From positions 36,623,687-36,687,686 of the forward strand of contig OZ024823.1 in the NCBI GenBank assembly GCA_964016985.1: a stretch of 64,000 bases of DNA, written 5' to 3'. The notes under the pieces were generated by a model that saw only the letters and a list, made by a program, of their open reading frames with translations, searched no databases and was not told where the DNA came from. The position numbers and the translations under genes are program-made. This document shows positions 43,358 to 54,653 of this stretch, in pieces (position 1 is the first letter of the stretch; each line of letters begins with the position of its first letter). This DNA comes from Anodontia alba (lineage: Eukaryota > Mollusca > Bivalvia > Lucinida > Lucinidae).

Positions 43358-43677
43358 TCAGGAGGAGTATTTAATGATAATTCTGGGATAATGTTTTCCA
43401 GTCCTCCATAAAAATATATGTTAAAATGTGGAGATGGTTCTAATGAGTATCTTCTAATGAGTACCCATAACATGTTTTTATGGAGAAATAAGAAAAAAAT
43501 ATCCCTAAATTATCATAAAATAATTCTGGGATAATTTTCTCCAGTCCTTCATGAAAAACGTATGTTGTGTATACTCATTAGAAGCACCTCAGTGAGGTGC
43601 TTCTAATGAGTACCAACAACATGTTATTTATGGAGAAATAAGTAATCTCAGAATTATCACCAAATATTCCTCCTTGA
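43358..43677 (+). mobile_element. Double-hairpin MITE next to the zinc-finger stop codon
   Basis: Ends TCAGGAGGAGTATTT and AAATATTCCTCCTTGA. It holds two TACTCATTAG-type hairpins in a row (43400-43490 and 43555-43640). The stop codon of the - strand gene is at 43684-43686. Confidence 0.7.
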
Positions 43678-43683
43678 CAAAAG

Positions 43684-45369
43684 CTATGCATCATTTAATG
43701 AAAACATGGGCTGAGCATATGTATGGTCTATTGTCAGTGTGGTACTTCTACAAGTTTCTCCATGTTTGTGCACCAAGAGATGCTGATTGAATTCTTCCGC
43801 ACTTAAAAATATTTTATTACAATGATCACATTTAATAGGTTCCTCCTCGGTATGTAGTTTCATGTGAGATATCAGCTGTGATGGCAAGGAAAACTGAAAA
43901 TCACATATTCCACAGTAAAATGGTTTCCCTTCGATTTCTGTACAACTGTTAAGCGTTTCATTATCATGTATAACCGTTTGATCTTCATTATTTGCTCTGC
44001 ATATATACATTTCAGTATAAGGATCTTGAAAACTGTGCATAATCATATGTCGTTGAAGGCAGCCTGCCATTGCAAACTGTTTGTCACAAATGTAACAGCA
44101 ATGGTAGCTATTACCAGTATGTATAAGTAAATGTGTCTGAAGTGTGGCTGCTTTTGAGAACCATTTATTACAAAATCTACACAAATGAGGTTTGTTATCT
44201 CCCTTTAAAAACCAAAGTTTACAACAAAAGTTGCAACAGTGCTTTTGGTCACTTGCATGCAAAAGCATATGCTTTTGAAAATCTCCAATTACTTCAAAAT
44301 CTATACCACACAAACTACAGCCTGATACTTCAAATTTTGAGCAAGTATGCGCTGCTATCATGTGAAACCTTAGATAAGAAGTCTGTTCGAACTCTAAACC
44401 ACACACGCTACAATACGGTACATCATTGTTATGTATAAGTAGATGATCCTTTAAATGTTCTGTGAGATTGAACTTCTGACCACATAAAATGCAGCTGCAT
44501 GTGTTAGGTACATCAGCAGTATGTGTAAGCATATGCGTCCGGAGATTTTCTGTGATTGTAAATGTCTTCCCACAAATATCACAGCTACTGATATAAGGCT
44601 TATCACCAGTATGCATAAGAATGTGTGTCTCAAGTTGTGTCACCAGTCTAAATGCTTTACAACAAATATCACAACTATAGTTTTTTTCGTTAACTACATG
44701 TATTAACATGTGTTTCATAAGTTGGTCTCTACTGAGAAACGGTCTTCCACAAAGCCCACAAAAATAATGTTTATCATTAGTATGAGTTAGCATGTCTCTA
44801 TTCAGATAAGCCCTGTGGATGAACTGTTCACCACAGAAATACTGTTTATTATCAGAATGTATAGTCATATGTTTTTCCAGGTGTTCAATGTTTTCAAACT
44901 GTTTGTCACATACGTAACAATCATGAAATTTGTTAGCAGTATCTATATGCATGCTGTTCTTGGGATTTTTGACGGAATTTATAGTGCTGCAAATATGTGG
45001 CATATACCAAGTATGCATGCGCATATTCCTATCCAAAAACTGAGATCTTTCTAAATGGTCACCACAAACTCTACAACAGTGCACTCTAAAATGAACACGC
45101 CTGTGCACAGAATTCTTGCTACTTTCCATCTTTGTGGGTTGTTTATCAAGCATCCCATTGTAGTCAAGATCATTACTACAAAATGCATTACAACGTAGCT
45201 TAACAGTAAGGTTCATTGTCTGTATGTACACAAATGTATTTTTTCTAGGAGCTCTACCATCAGTGTATTCAAGTACCTCACAAACAGTTAGAACTATACA
45301 CAGTTTAATGGGACACACAGTTCGACCTGAGAAAACTACGCAAACAGAATAAGTTTTTCCTGTTTGCAC
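43684..45369 (-). CDS. C2H2 zinc-finger protein, single long ORF (561 codons)
   Basis: The ORF carries a run of C2H2 fingers from about residue 97 to the end. I count eleven with all four ligands (for example CYVCDKQFENIEHLEKHMTIH-type, then C-G-L-C, C-D-I-C, C-S-V-C and C-D-H-C spacings). Three are decayed: the first has Asn where a His should be, the third lacks a Cys pair, and one near residue 370 loses its His end. Several linkers still resemble H-T-G-x-K-P. The role is probably nuclear nucleic-acid binding; the target is unknown. The start is uncertain. The first 45 codons derive from an upstream tandem repeat read in shifting frames, so translation may begin at the later Met before ESSKNSVHRR. 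The stop codon lies 6 bases from a double-hairpin MITE. No KRAB, BTB or ZAD domain is visible. Confidence 0.75.
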   Translation of the reverse strand: MQTGKTYSVCVVFSGRTVCPIKLCIVLTVCEVLEYTDGRAPRKNTFVYIQTMNLTVKLRCNAFCSNDLDYNGMLDKQPTKMESSKNSVHRRVHFRVHCCRVCGDHLERSQFLDRNMRMHTWYMPHICSTINSVKNPKNSMHIDTANKFHDCYVCDKQFENIEHLEKHMTIHSDNKQYFCGEQFIHRAYLNRDMLTHTNDKHYFCGLCGRPFLSRDQLMKHMLIHVVNEKNYSCDICCKAFRLVTQLETHILMHTGDKPYISSCDICGKTFTITENLRTHMLTHTADVPNTCSCILCGQKFNLTEHLKDHLLIHNNDVPYCSVCGLEFEQTSYLRFHMIAAHTCSKFEVSGCSLCGIDFEVIGDFQKHMLLHASDQKHCCNFCCKLWFLKGDNKPHLCRFCNKWFSKAATLQTHLLIHTGNSYHCCYICDKQFAMAGCLQRHMIMHSFQDPYTEMYICRANNEDQTVIHDNETLNSCTEIEGKPFYCGICDFQFSLPSQLISHMKLHTEEEPIKCDHCNKIFLSAEEFNQHLLVHKHGETCRSTTLTIDHTYAQPMFSLNDA

Positions 45370-45690
45370 ACAGTTTGATATGGCTCAGCTGTTCTTCTTT
45401 GAGAGAGCTATGCACAACTGTGTGTATTTTTCTCTTTTGAACACACAATTTGACCTGTCACAGGTTCTCCTTGAGAAGAACTAAGCATAACATAATACTT
45501 TTTTATTTGTGTATGAGTATACACATTCTGAACTGACACAGGGTCTTCTCTGAACAGGCTAGGTTTTTCTCGTGTACACACAGATTTACCTGTCGCAGAT
45601 TCTCTTGTGGGAGAATTATGCACAAAACAGTAAGTTGTTTTCTCTTGTGAACACACAGTCTGAGTTAATCCAGATTTGGTAGAGACTTGA
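45290..45690 (-). repeat. Degenerate tandem repeat upstream of the zinc-finger ORF, about 80-90 bp unit
   Basis: Read on the - strand, four or five diverged units each carry a version of TGTGTGTTCACAAGAGAAAA, followed by a CTGTTTTGCATAG-like stretch and then CTGTGACAGGT. One frame stays open for 97 codons (45408-45701), another frame becomes the start of the zinc-finger ORF, and stops separate them. The frame shifts between units suggest untranslated leader or decayed coding sequence. Confidence 0.55.
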
Positions 45691-45734
45691 AATGACAACA
45701 ATGATGTTGCAAATGTCTAGGTCTGTAGCCTTTT

Positions 45735-45760
45735 TACGAGACATGGAACACCTGAAAATG
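45735..45760 (-). other. Possible splice acceptor and upstream ATG for the zinc-finger gene
   Basis: On the - strand ATTTTCAG is followed by GTGTTCC and ATG TCT CGT AAA AAG, a basic start in the same frame as the zinc-finger ORF but closed by a stop about 40 codons on. It could be a 5' UTR exon edge. Transcript data would be needed. Confidence 0.3.
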
Positions 45761-45799
45761 TAATGGTAATTTACTTAAACCATATATGCTATAGGCCTA

Positions 45800-45975
45800 T
45801 TCAATCAGCAGAGGACAAATTGATGAGATTTTGATTTTTCTTGGAAAATAGGATGATATTTCATTCAAATTGTCTCCTTTGCATAAAATGTCAAATCCTA
45901 TTTTCTGGAAAAAATAAGAAAAAATATTTCAAAATGTCATCTGCTGAAATTTTTACCTAACATGCTAAGTGTTAA
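45800..45975 (+). mobile_element. Family C hairpin MITE just upstream of the zinc-finger gene
   Basis: Palindrome around ATTGTCTCC at 45870 with AAATGTCAAATCCTATTTTC; right end CTAACATGCTAAGTGTTAA; left arm shortened. Confidence 0.6.
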
Positions 45976-45979
45976 ATGA

Positions 45980-47218
45980 TAATATACTGACTGAAAAAAA
46001 GAAACCCAACACTAGTAAATGGTAAAAAAAAACAACAAAAAACAAAGAGTAATATGATTAAATAAAACGTGAAATTATAATACCCTGCCATTATCATGTC
46101 ACAAGCAGATAACACTGTCATAAATTGGCATAATTTGCCAATGAGCAATCCCAAGGCAGATCTCTACAATATCAATACACATACCAAGTTTGGTGAAAAT
46201 CCATTGAGATTTACTGAAGTTTTCGTTCAGAAATGAAAATATGGAGGTGTTATGGGCAGATAACAGTCAAAAATTGACAAAATTTTCCCATCCGTAATCC
46301 ATAACCAGGTCTCCACAATATCAATCCATATACCAAGTTTGGTGAAAATCCATTGATATTTACTACAGTTATCATCCTGAAATGAAAATACTGACAACTC
46401 ATGGGAAGATAACTCTGTCAAAAACTGACAAAGAAAAACTCATGAAATTTGCCCATTAGCAATCCCAAATATTAATGCAAATATTTGGTGAAAATTCACT
46501 GATATTTACTCAAGTGATTGTCCTGAAACAAAAATATGTATGTGTTGCTGGCAGATAACTGTCATAATTTCACGGAAATTGCTCCTTAGCAATCCCAGAC
46601 CAGATCTCCATAATACCAAAGCACACACCAAGTTTGGTGAAAATCCAGTGATATTTACTCCAGTTACTGTCTGGAAACAAAAACATGGATGTGTCGCAGG
46701 CAGATAACTCCATCAAAATTTGTCCATTAGCAATCCCAAACCAGATCTACACAATATCAATGCACATACCAAGTTTGGTGAAAATCCATTGACATTTACT
46801 GAAGTTATCGTCTGAAAACGAAAAAATGGACATTTGCAGGCAGAGATTTCCGTCATAAATTGACAAAATTTGCCCATAAGCAATCCCAAACCAGATCTCT
46901 ACAATAACAATGCACATACCGTTTGGAGAAAATCCACTGAAATTTACTGAAGTAATCATCCAGCAACGAAAATATGGATGTGTCATAGGCAAATAACTCC
47001 ATGAAAAATTGACGAAATTTGCCCATTAGTAATCCCAAACCAGATCTCCACAATGTCAGTGTACATACCAAGTTTAATGAAAATCCACTGATATTTACTT
47101 CAGTTATTGTCTGGATTCGAAAATACGGATAGACAGACAGATGTACAACAGATGGACAGACACACGAACACCAATGTGAAACCATAATACCCTGCCACTA
47201 TCATGTGGTGGGGTATAA
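45980..47218 (-). repeat. TATACCCCACCAC tandem-core element, about 160-bp units
   Basis: In reverse: right end ATGTGGTGGGGTATAAAA, then about seven units with CAAGTTTGGTGAAAATCC, TTTGCCCATTAGCAATCCC and ACCAGATCTCCACAATATCA. Confidence 0.8.
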
Positions 47219-47596
47219 AAATACATCACTTTGTCGTTTAAAGACAGCTGCATGCTGATATCATATGTTTAAAGACATCTAAGCCGGGCCACGGCATATG
47301 ATTTCCTACAAAATCGCCTGTGAGCTTAGAAACGATGTCATTACATAAATGCTTCTCCAATTAAAATTGGCCATTTGACGTACTGTGCCAATGGTAGGGA
47401 GGCTAAGGTAGTGATTTTCATTTCTACCTGTGTGCCCAGCCGGCATTTGCTTGTGCATCCACAAAGGCTGATCAGTATTTGCAGTCCACCTAAAGAGACA
47501 AATTGGATCCCTGGCTATCAACAGAGTGCCCTGCAAAGACTGGTTAGACTCTGTAGATGAGCAGGATGATCAGTCCTCACTGGCCTGGGTGCACAT

Positions 47597-48050
47597 TAAG
47601 GCTGGCTGATCGCAGCTGAAAAGGATTATCAGTCCTGCCATTGTGATATATAATCAAATAGTAATCACTGAAGATTTGGTCATAATTTTACCTGTCTATC
47701 TGAGCATGACTAACCATGTTATACTTTATTGTATGTATTTGGTCAGATAGGCCTGAGCAAACAGTGTAGACCCTGATGAGATCCGCAAACGTGGCATCTC
47801 ATCAGGGTCTACACTGTCTGCCATTCATTCAGCTATTTTTAGACACAACAGTGGGTAGTAAACTGTACTTGTTCAAATTTTAGATTAAGTATGGTAAGGA
47901 GTTGAGGTGTCTGAATACTAAGGATAAATATGGTAAAGTAACAAACACAGAAATTAAATGATTGATTATTAGCAAATCAGTAATGATAATCATTTTTGTG
48001 GAATTTATTGATCAATTAACTCGATTATCTGATTAATTGTGCCAGCCTTA
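47597..48050 (+). mobile_element. hAT-like MITE, 8-bp target duplication with one mismatch
   Basis: GTGCACAT before and GTGAACAT after. The centre holds the AGACCCTGATGAGATCC hairpin. Confidence 0.8.
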
Positions 48051-48059
48051 GTGAACATA

Positions 48060-48660
48060 CAGTCTTGTAGGAAGTGCTGTGCCCAAATTCATTTTGAGAA
48101 ATAAAGATTTTATAAATGATTTATTAGTACTCCGGGTGGATCCAGGACGATTCCTGAAGGGGTTCGATCTGATCAAATTACTGTACTTAATACACCACAT
48201 ATTCAGACAGACAAGCCTGAGCAAACAGTATAGATCCAGGTCAGACGCTCCAGAATGTGGCATCTGATCAGGGTCTACATTGTTTCACTCTCACTCAGCA
48301 ATTTTACACATATTCACAGGTATAAAACACACTTGTTGAAGAGAAGTATAAGGTACAAATGTAAAAGGTGAGGGTTTTGAATATTCCACTGCCATTTTTA
48401 GGGTGTATATGGTATCCCAAACTTACATGAATCCAAAATTTCTTATAAATAAGAAATTTTAAGTCAAAGGGAGTTTGAATGAAGTCCCAAAACACTCTGA
48501 ATCTCCCCCTGGAAACCAAACCAAACATTGCTGTTAAGAATCCAAATTATCTGAAGATTTTTTTTTTCTTTTTGTAGTCTTATTTCAGACTGGTCATTTG
48601 TACTGTACTGTGAATCCCTTCGACAGTCTCATTCCTGCTGCCAGAGGGAGCAAATGCTTT
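48060..48660. other. Intergenic, one worn hAT-like remnant
   Basis: GCAAACAGTATAGATCCAGG and CATCTGATCAGGGTCTACAT near 48225-48285 are a hairpin remnant; the rest is unassigned. Confidence 0.35.
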
Positions 48661-48662
48661 CC

Positions 48663-48893
48663 TTAAAGCTATTGCAGACTGCATGGAGACCCCTAAAACG
48701 GTAACTGGCAAACAGTGCAGACCCAGATCAGATGCCACAAAATGCCATCTGATCAGGGTCTCCACTGTTTGCAAATAGTTCAACCATTTTTCTCTAGGAA
48801 TATCAGAATCACATAGCCTGACATACCTTAAATCGAAATTAGAATCTTCCAATATGTAGTGTGGGGGAGTTCATTCAGTCTACAATGGGTTAA
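48663..48893 (-). mobile_element. TTAA-type MITE, family B
   Basis: Left end worn (TTAAAGCTATTGCAGACTG), right end GTCTACAATGGGTTAA; hairpin AGACCCAGATCAGATGCC near 48720. Confidence 0.7.
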
Positions 48894-49100
48894 CCCTTTT
48901 GCTGAACATGACATGCCCTGTCTTAACAAACAGCGTAGATCCAGATCAGCTGGCTTCTGAAGAAGCCAGCTGATCTGGATCTGCACTGTTTGTCATTAAA
49001 TATGTGAATTTCTATCAAAAACACGGGTCAAGTAATCTGATTGGCTGGAAATTAGAAGTGGGTGTTGGCATCTTAATTTATTCAGCATGACAAGGTTTAA
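48890..49100 (-). mobile_element. TTAA-type MITE, family A, sharing its TTAA with a family B copy
   Basis: TTAACCCTTTTGCTGAACAT to CAGCATGACAAGGTTTAA. Its left TTAA is also the right end of the family B element at 48663-48893, so one inserted at the edge of the other. Confidence 0.78.
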
Positions 49101-49257
49101 GAGAGGACCCCATTTCAGAAAGGGCTCGGTGTGCGAGGAAGAGAACATGGTTTCCCCTGTACAAAATCTCTCAGGCACATCTATTCTATGTACTACTGTG
49201 TTCAAGACAAAATCTAACAGACGTAACAGTCCCCTTCAAGAGCTAAGGACTCCTAAG

Positions 49258-49470
49258 TTAACCTTTACCACTCTCTGGGCATTTTCAGCAGACGACAAAA
49301 TGATGTTATTTTTCTTATTTTTCCCAGAAAACAGGATTTGACATTTCATGCAAATTGTCTCCTTAGGAGACAATTTGCATGAAATGTCAAATCCTGTTTT
49401 CTGGGAAAAATAAGAAAAATATTTCAAAATGTCGTCTGCTGAAAATTTTACCCAGAGTGCTAAGCGTTAA
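49258..49470 (+). mobile_element. TTAA-type MITE, family C, with 54-bp perfect arms
   Basis: Perfect inverted arms 49309-49362 and 49366-49419 around a 3-base loop; ends TTAACCTTTACCACTC and AGAGTGCTAAGCGTTAA. Confidence 0.82.
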
Positions 49471-49865
49471 GGCTTGCACAATTAATCGGATAATGGATTA
49501 ATTGATCTATAAATTCCACAAAAATGATTATCATTACAGACTTGCTAATAACTGATCATTTGATTTCGGTGTCTGTTACTTTACCATATCTACCCTTAGT
49601 ATTCAAACACCAACTCTTTACCATACTTTATCTAAAATTTTAACAAGTCTAATTCACCACCCAAAGTTGTGTCTAAAAATACCTGGCTGAGGGGCAAAAA
49701 GTGTAGACCCTGATGAGATGCCACATTTTGCTGCATCTCATCTGGGTGTACACTCTTTGCTCAAGCCTGTCTGACCAAATACATACAGTAAAGCAATACA
49801 TATGGTAAAAGTCATGCTCAGACATGATAATCGATTATCTTTTCAGCTCTGATTAGCCAGCCTTA
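49468..49865 (-). mobile_element. hAT-like MITE
   Basis: TAAGGCTTGCACAATTAATC to TGATTAGCCAGCCTTA. It abuts the family C MITE at 49258-49470, so its left flank is altered. Confidence 0.72.
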
Positions 49866-49990
49866 CCTTCAGTCACAAAATGCAACTGAAACTCTGTCTT
49901 TTTGTTCAAGCTGTGGTACCTCCAACACAGAAGAACAGTGCTGTTGTCTAATCCTGCGCTACTGCGCACGTCATTATTTTAATACAAATA
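49866..49990 (-). promoter_or_regulatory. Possible distant 5' exon and promoter of the zinc-finger gene
   Basis: This is a rare repeat-free patch. On the - strand it has TGACGTGCGCAGTAGCGCA (a CRE half-site and NRF1-like GCGCA halves), then about 90 bases ending ACTGAAG|GTAAGG, a good donor. The last bases of that donor belong to the end of a hAT-like MITE. It could serve the gene at 43.7-45.4 kb, but this is only an inference. Confidence 0.2.
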
Positions 49991-50464
49991 AAATGCATTT
50001 TAGCAATACTCCAGAGCCTGGCCAATGTAGTGCCAATTGGACATCATTTTCTCATATCTGCTGTTTGCTGTGAATGCTGGCCATTAAATGTCGCCACCAC
50101 TGTGTGTTTCAGACATTAGAATTTTTGGCTAATTCTGCACACCTGGAGAAAATCCTTTCTTTATTTTATAAAATTATTATCATCTATTTCTTCAAATACA
50201 TGTTTGAGTAGACCAGGGCAGTTGATGAAATGTGAATATATAAAGATTCTATTTTCTTGCCACAGTCTTGTTATTAATTGGGATTTTCTTGCAGCCCTGT
50301 GTTATTTTTCACAGACATTAGGGATCAGTAAAGTGCATGGTCTGAATCTGATCTCTTGCATTTTTTCCCCCTACATGTAAGTTTTGCATTTTTATATAAT
50401 TGAACAACATACAATTTAGTTAAATTATGTTTTTCATCATCTAAAAATGCTTTTTAAAAAACAA
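49990..50464. other. Repeat-poor intergenic stretch
   Basis: No ORF of note and no recognised element. It adjoins the possible 5' exon at 49866-49990 and could be upstream regulatory sequence. Confidence 0.3.
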
Positions 50465-51345
50465 AATATAGTTGCTGTAAAAGTTTCTATATACCCACAA
50501 TATAAACTCAGCCAAGATGAAATCTGATGCCACCTTATTTGAACAGTGATAAGCTTTCCAGTTCAAGACAACCAGACAAAGCATTTATCCCACTCGATTC
50601 TGCAAACATTCATCTTTACAATGTAAATTTTTTTGTGTTTATGCAATTTTTGACGAAACTCTAAAAAACACTGAGTTTTAACACAAAATTCTCACCTATA
50701 AATAGATCAAGTGCATTGGCGCCCAGCTTATCTGAGAACCTAAACAAGAATTTCCATATACAGAAATCTTTGTAAATTTACCTTCCGCATTCGGTCAAAA
50801 TTTGGCAGGGCTTGTTTCTCAGATATAACAGCTGTAATCAGCTAAGCTGGGAGCCAGTGCACAGCAGCACATGATCTAATTTGTGACAGATTTTGTGTTA
50901 GAAGAAAACCAGAGCCCAGTTGTTCAAAACTTAATGAAGTTGTTAGCTAGCCTATTATAAACATGACGTTATTCTATCTTGACATATGGCAAATACACTG
51001 ATACTTTTTGCTGAAAAAAATGTGAGAATATATAGCTTTTGCATTGCAAAAGTATCTGAAAATACCTTAGTACAACAGTTAATGAGTTTGTTGTTAACGA
51101 TCCTTTGAACAACCGGATCCTGATCATTTGAGTTTCGTCAAAAATTGCTAGAAATGCAAACAATGCTAGAAGGTTTTGTATATCATTGTAAAGATGAATG
51201 TTTGCACACTCCCATGTTCGGAAATGACTGTGATAAGTAATTTGTCTGCTTCTCAAATTGGAATGTATATACACGGTTCAAAGATGGGGTCACTGTAGTC
51301 GAGTTGTTTATTCTGTGGGTATATATACATTTCCAGCAAATATCA
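50465..51345 (+). repeat. Large foldback (inverted repeat) element
   Basis: The left arm (TATACCCACAATATAAAC, GCAAACATTCATCTTTACAA, GCAATTTTTGACGAAACTC, AACACAAAATTCTCAC) is matched in reverse on the right (CTCAGATATAACAGC, GATTTTGTGTTAGAA, GAGTTTCGTCAAAAATTGC, TTGTAAAGATGAATGTTTGC, GTGGGTATATATACAT). The right arm holds the GGGCCC MITE at 50912-51120. Confidence 0.75.
50912..51120 (-). mobile_element. Worn GGGCCC-type MITE inside a foldback
   Basis: GAGCCCAGTTGTTCAAAACT to CTTTGAACAACCGGATCC; sits in one arm of the 50465-51345 inverted repeat. Confidence 0.6.
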
Positions 51346-51349
51346 TTTT

Positions 51350-52480
51350 TTTATACCCCACCACACAATAGTGGCGGGGTATTATGATTTCACGTTGGAT
51401 GTCCGTGTGTCTGTCCGTCCATCTGTCGTACGTCCGTCCGTTTTTCGTTTCCGGATGATAACTTGAGTAAACATCAATGGATTTTCACCAAACTTGGTAT
51501 GTGCATTGATTTTGTGGAGATCTGGTTTGAGATTGCTAATGGGCAAATTTCGTCAAATTTTTACGGAGTTATCTGTCCGAGACTCGCCCATATTTTCGTT
51601 TCCGGATGATAACTTGACCAAATAACAAGGGATTTTAACCAAACTTGCTATATGCATTGACATTAAGGAGATCTGGTTTGGGACAGCTAATGGGCAAATT
51701 TCGTAAAATTTTTATGGAGTTATCTGCCCGAGACACACCCATATTTTCATTTCTGGACGATAACTTAACTAAATAACAAGGGATTTTAACCAAACTTGCT
51801 ATATGCATTGACATTAAGGAGATCTGGTTTGGGATTGCTAATGGACTAATTTTGTCAAATTTTTACGGAGTTATCTGCCCGAGACACGTTCATATTTTGG
51901 TTTCCGAACGATAACTTGAGTAAATAACAAGGGATTTTAACCAAACTTGCTATATGCATAGACATTAAGATCTGGTTTGGGATTGCTAATGGGCAAATTT
52001 TGTCAAATTTTACAGAGTTATCTGCCCGAGACATGCCCATATTTTCATTGATAACTTGAGTAAATAACAAGGGATTTTAACCAAACTTGCTATATATATT
52101 GATATTATGGAGACCTGGTACGGAATCGCTATTGGGCAAATTTCATCAAATTTTTATGGAGTTATCTGCCCAACACCCCCATATTTTCGTTTCAAGATGA
52201 TAACTTGAGTATATAACAAGGGATTTTAACCAAACTTGCTATATGCATTGACCTTAAGGAGATGTGTTTTGGAATTGCTAAAGGGCAAATTTCGTCAAAT
52301 TTTTAACAAGGCCTTTTAACCAAACTTGTTATATGCAGTGATATTATCAAGATCTGGTTTAATATTGTTATCTGTCCCTCCGTCATTTTCATTCCAGACA
52401 TTTTTGCAACGATAACTTTAATACATAAACAAATAATTGCTATGGCGGGGTTTTATGCTTGCGGTGCTTTTATTTAAATA
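51350..52480 (+). repeat. TATACCCCACCACACAATAG tandem-core element, about 160-bp units
   Basis: ATACCCCACCACACAATAGT, six units with AACCAAACTTGCTATATGCA and TTTCGTCAAATTTTTACGGA, and the terminal GGCGGGGTTTTATGCTTGCG, GTGCTTTTATTT. Confidence 0.82.
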
Positions 52481-52484
52481 GCGT

Positions 52485-53098
52485 TTTAGATTGGGGAAAT
52501 GATGCATCAAAATAAAACAGTTTTGATGTTTGTTCAAAACTATTTGATGAGCAGGATTAGCCGATGTTCAGAATTAGCCTACATGGCTGTACATAGTCCG
52601 AAGCGGTAGCCTATCAGGCAGCTTCCTCTGTCCCCTCCAAGCTACCTTAGCCAAACCTACCACCCGATGTGCCTCAGGTGCATTAAAAATCTGCTTCGTT
52701 ATACCACGTAGATGCGTAGACTGATCACATGCCTGTGGACTGATTTACGCATCATTATTGTAGCTTGCCGACCTCAATTTTTTTTTTTATTTCGTTAATG
52801 GAAGACAACTCTTACTGAACCTATGTACAGATGCAACTGAAACTTTTGAAGAAAGCTGACAACATTGTTGGGTGGATCTGGACATAAGTAGACAAACACC
52901 CACATTTTGACCACCTTCACATATTTTTTGCATTCAGTCAAAACTTTAATAATCACATGAAACCAAACCCAGGAATCGTTGGTTGTTTATAGGCATTATA
53001 GCTACTAGCAGACCCCTGTGAAATTTGAGGTAAAATTAGTTTTAAAAAGTGGTTAAATTATTCCGTTTGCCTCGTTAGTGGTCAAAATGTTACCTGTT
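52485..53098. other. Intergenic, one SINE-like scrap
   Basis: TGTGCCTCAGGTGCATTAAA at 52665 matches the SINE-like tail near 63865; nothing else recognised. Confidence 0.35.
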
Positions 53099-53576
53099 AT
53101 AGCGAGCACAGCTCGCGACGGGCATAGCGCGTGGCAAATAAAGTGAGCTCTTCGGTACAGAATATGATCAAGGAAAAGTAACATACAACGATATAAACTT
53201 TCAGCAGTCTCTCTTACCAATTTTCTTCCGTTTTTTCTTCCCGGAAGTTGTCACCGGAAGTTGGCGGACGATATGGGTCTCACTAGTAAGCGTCATGAAG
53301 TGACCAGAAACGAGTATCAATAAGTGTCACGAACATATTTTGCTGATTATTTTTATTATTTATTATTGATTTACATAATATTTTTTTTATATATACTGAT
53401 ATTCATTCTTTGATGATGCTTTGATGAAGGACTTTTGAAGAATGCAGACATAAGTCTATGCTGTGCTCGCATTTAGGCTAAGCCTATTATCATATTATTT
53501 TTATATACTGATATTCATTCTTTAATGATGCTGTGAAGAACTTTTGAAGAGTGCAGATATGTGCTGTGCTCGCATT
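53099..53576 (+). mobile_element. GCGAGC-type element, second copy with a repeated right end
   Basis: AGCGAGCACAGCTCGCGACG start, then the same body as 10784. Its last 75 bases occur twice (53420-53490 and 53497-53576), the second stopping at CGCATTTA where another transposon begins. Confidence 0.72.
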
Positions 53577-54157
53577 TACTGTGCTTTCGACATCTTTCAG
53601 AAAGTCGTTTTTTGCATGACGCTTTACACAGAAGAAGTAAATTTGCAAATTTTTGTCATGGTATGATGCAAAACCATTTGTCGTAACTACCTATGTACAA
53701 AAATTTTTATTCTAGTCATTGATTTTTAAAAAATCAAATATTTTCACTTTTTCCAATAGTAAAAGTGAAGCCAAATCATGCAGAAATCTATAGGGTAGGT
53801 AACTTGGAGCCAAATTTTCAACAAGTTCCACTTGTTCAATTTTTCTGAAATTTTTACAATATTGTTGTAAAACATCAATAATTCAAATTCAGCAAAAAAA
53901 AAAAAAAAAAAAAAAAAGTGAAAAATATTTTCTTAGACAAAATTTAAAAAAAAAATCACTTTACCATAGAAACTGCATAGGTCAAACCAATTTTTAGTCG
54001 TAACTTTAATTTTTGTGTAAATATTTGAGAACAAAGCACAGAAACATAAAAGACAAATGGTTTCTGATAAGATATGGTCAAACAGAACAACATATTTTCA
54101 TTTAAAATAAAACGCCAAGCAAAAAACGTCTTTCCAAGAGCTGTCGAAAGGACAGTA
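53577..54157 (+). mobile_element. DNA element with CTGTGCTTTCGACA ends, copy 1
   Basis: CTGTGCTTTCGACATCTTTC at the left and AAAGACGTTTTTTGC-complement with TGTCGAAAGGACAG at the right form about 40-bp inverted ends. Inside are AACCATTTGTCGTAACTACC and AAAAAATCAAATATTTTCAC. No open ORF. Confidence 0.7.
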
Positions 54158-54160
54158 GGC

Positions 54161-54653
54161 TTCTGTGCATTCGACATCTTTCAGAAAGTGTTTTTTGCTT
54201 GGTGCTTTACACAGATGACGTAAATTTGCAAACTTTTGTCATAATTTAATGCAAAACCATTTGTCGTAACTACCTATGCACAAAAAGCTTTATTCTAGTC
54301 ATTGGTTTTTAAAAAATCAAATATTTTCACGTTTTCCTATAGTAAAAATGGATGTTAATTACGCAGACATCTGTTGGTTGGTAGCTTGGAGGCAGATTTT
54401 CAACAAGTTCTGCTTGTCCAATTTTTCTGAAATTTTCACAGTATTGTTGTGAAACCTCAATAATTTAAATTCAGCAAAGAAAAGTGCAAAATATTTTCTT
54501 AGACAAAAGTCCCAAAAAATCACTTACTATAGAAGTTGCATAGGTCAGACCAATTTTTGGCCATAAATTTAATTTTAGGGTAAATATTTGAGAACAAAAC
54601 ACAGAAACAGAAAAGACAAAAACATCTTTCCGAGTGATGTCGAAAGGACAGTA
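54161..54653 (+). mobile_element. DNA element with CTGTGCTTTCGACA ends, copy 2
   Basis: CTGTGCATTCGACATCTTTC to ATGTCGAAAGGACAG, same inner sequence as copy 1 with deletions. The pair lies tail to head inside the broken GCGAGC element. Confidence 0.7.

Noticed and set aside
44133..45054. Several + strand frames over 60 codons
   Set aside because: They are antisense shadows of the zinc-finger ORF.
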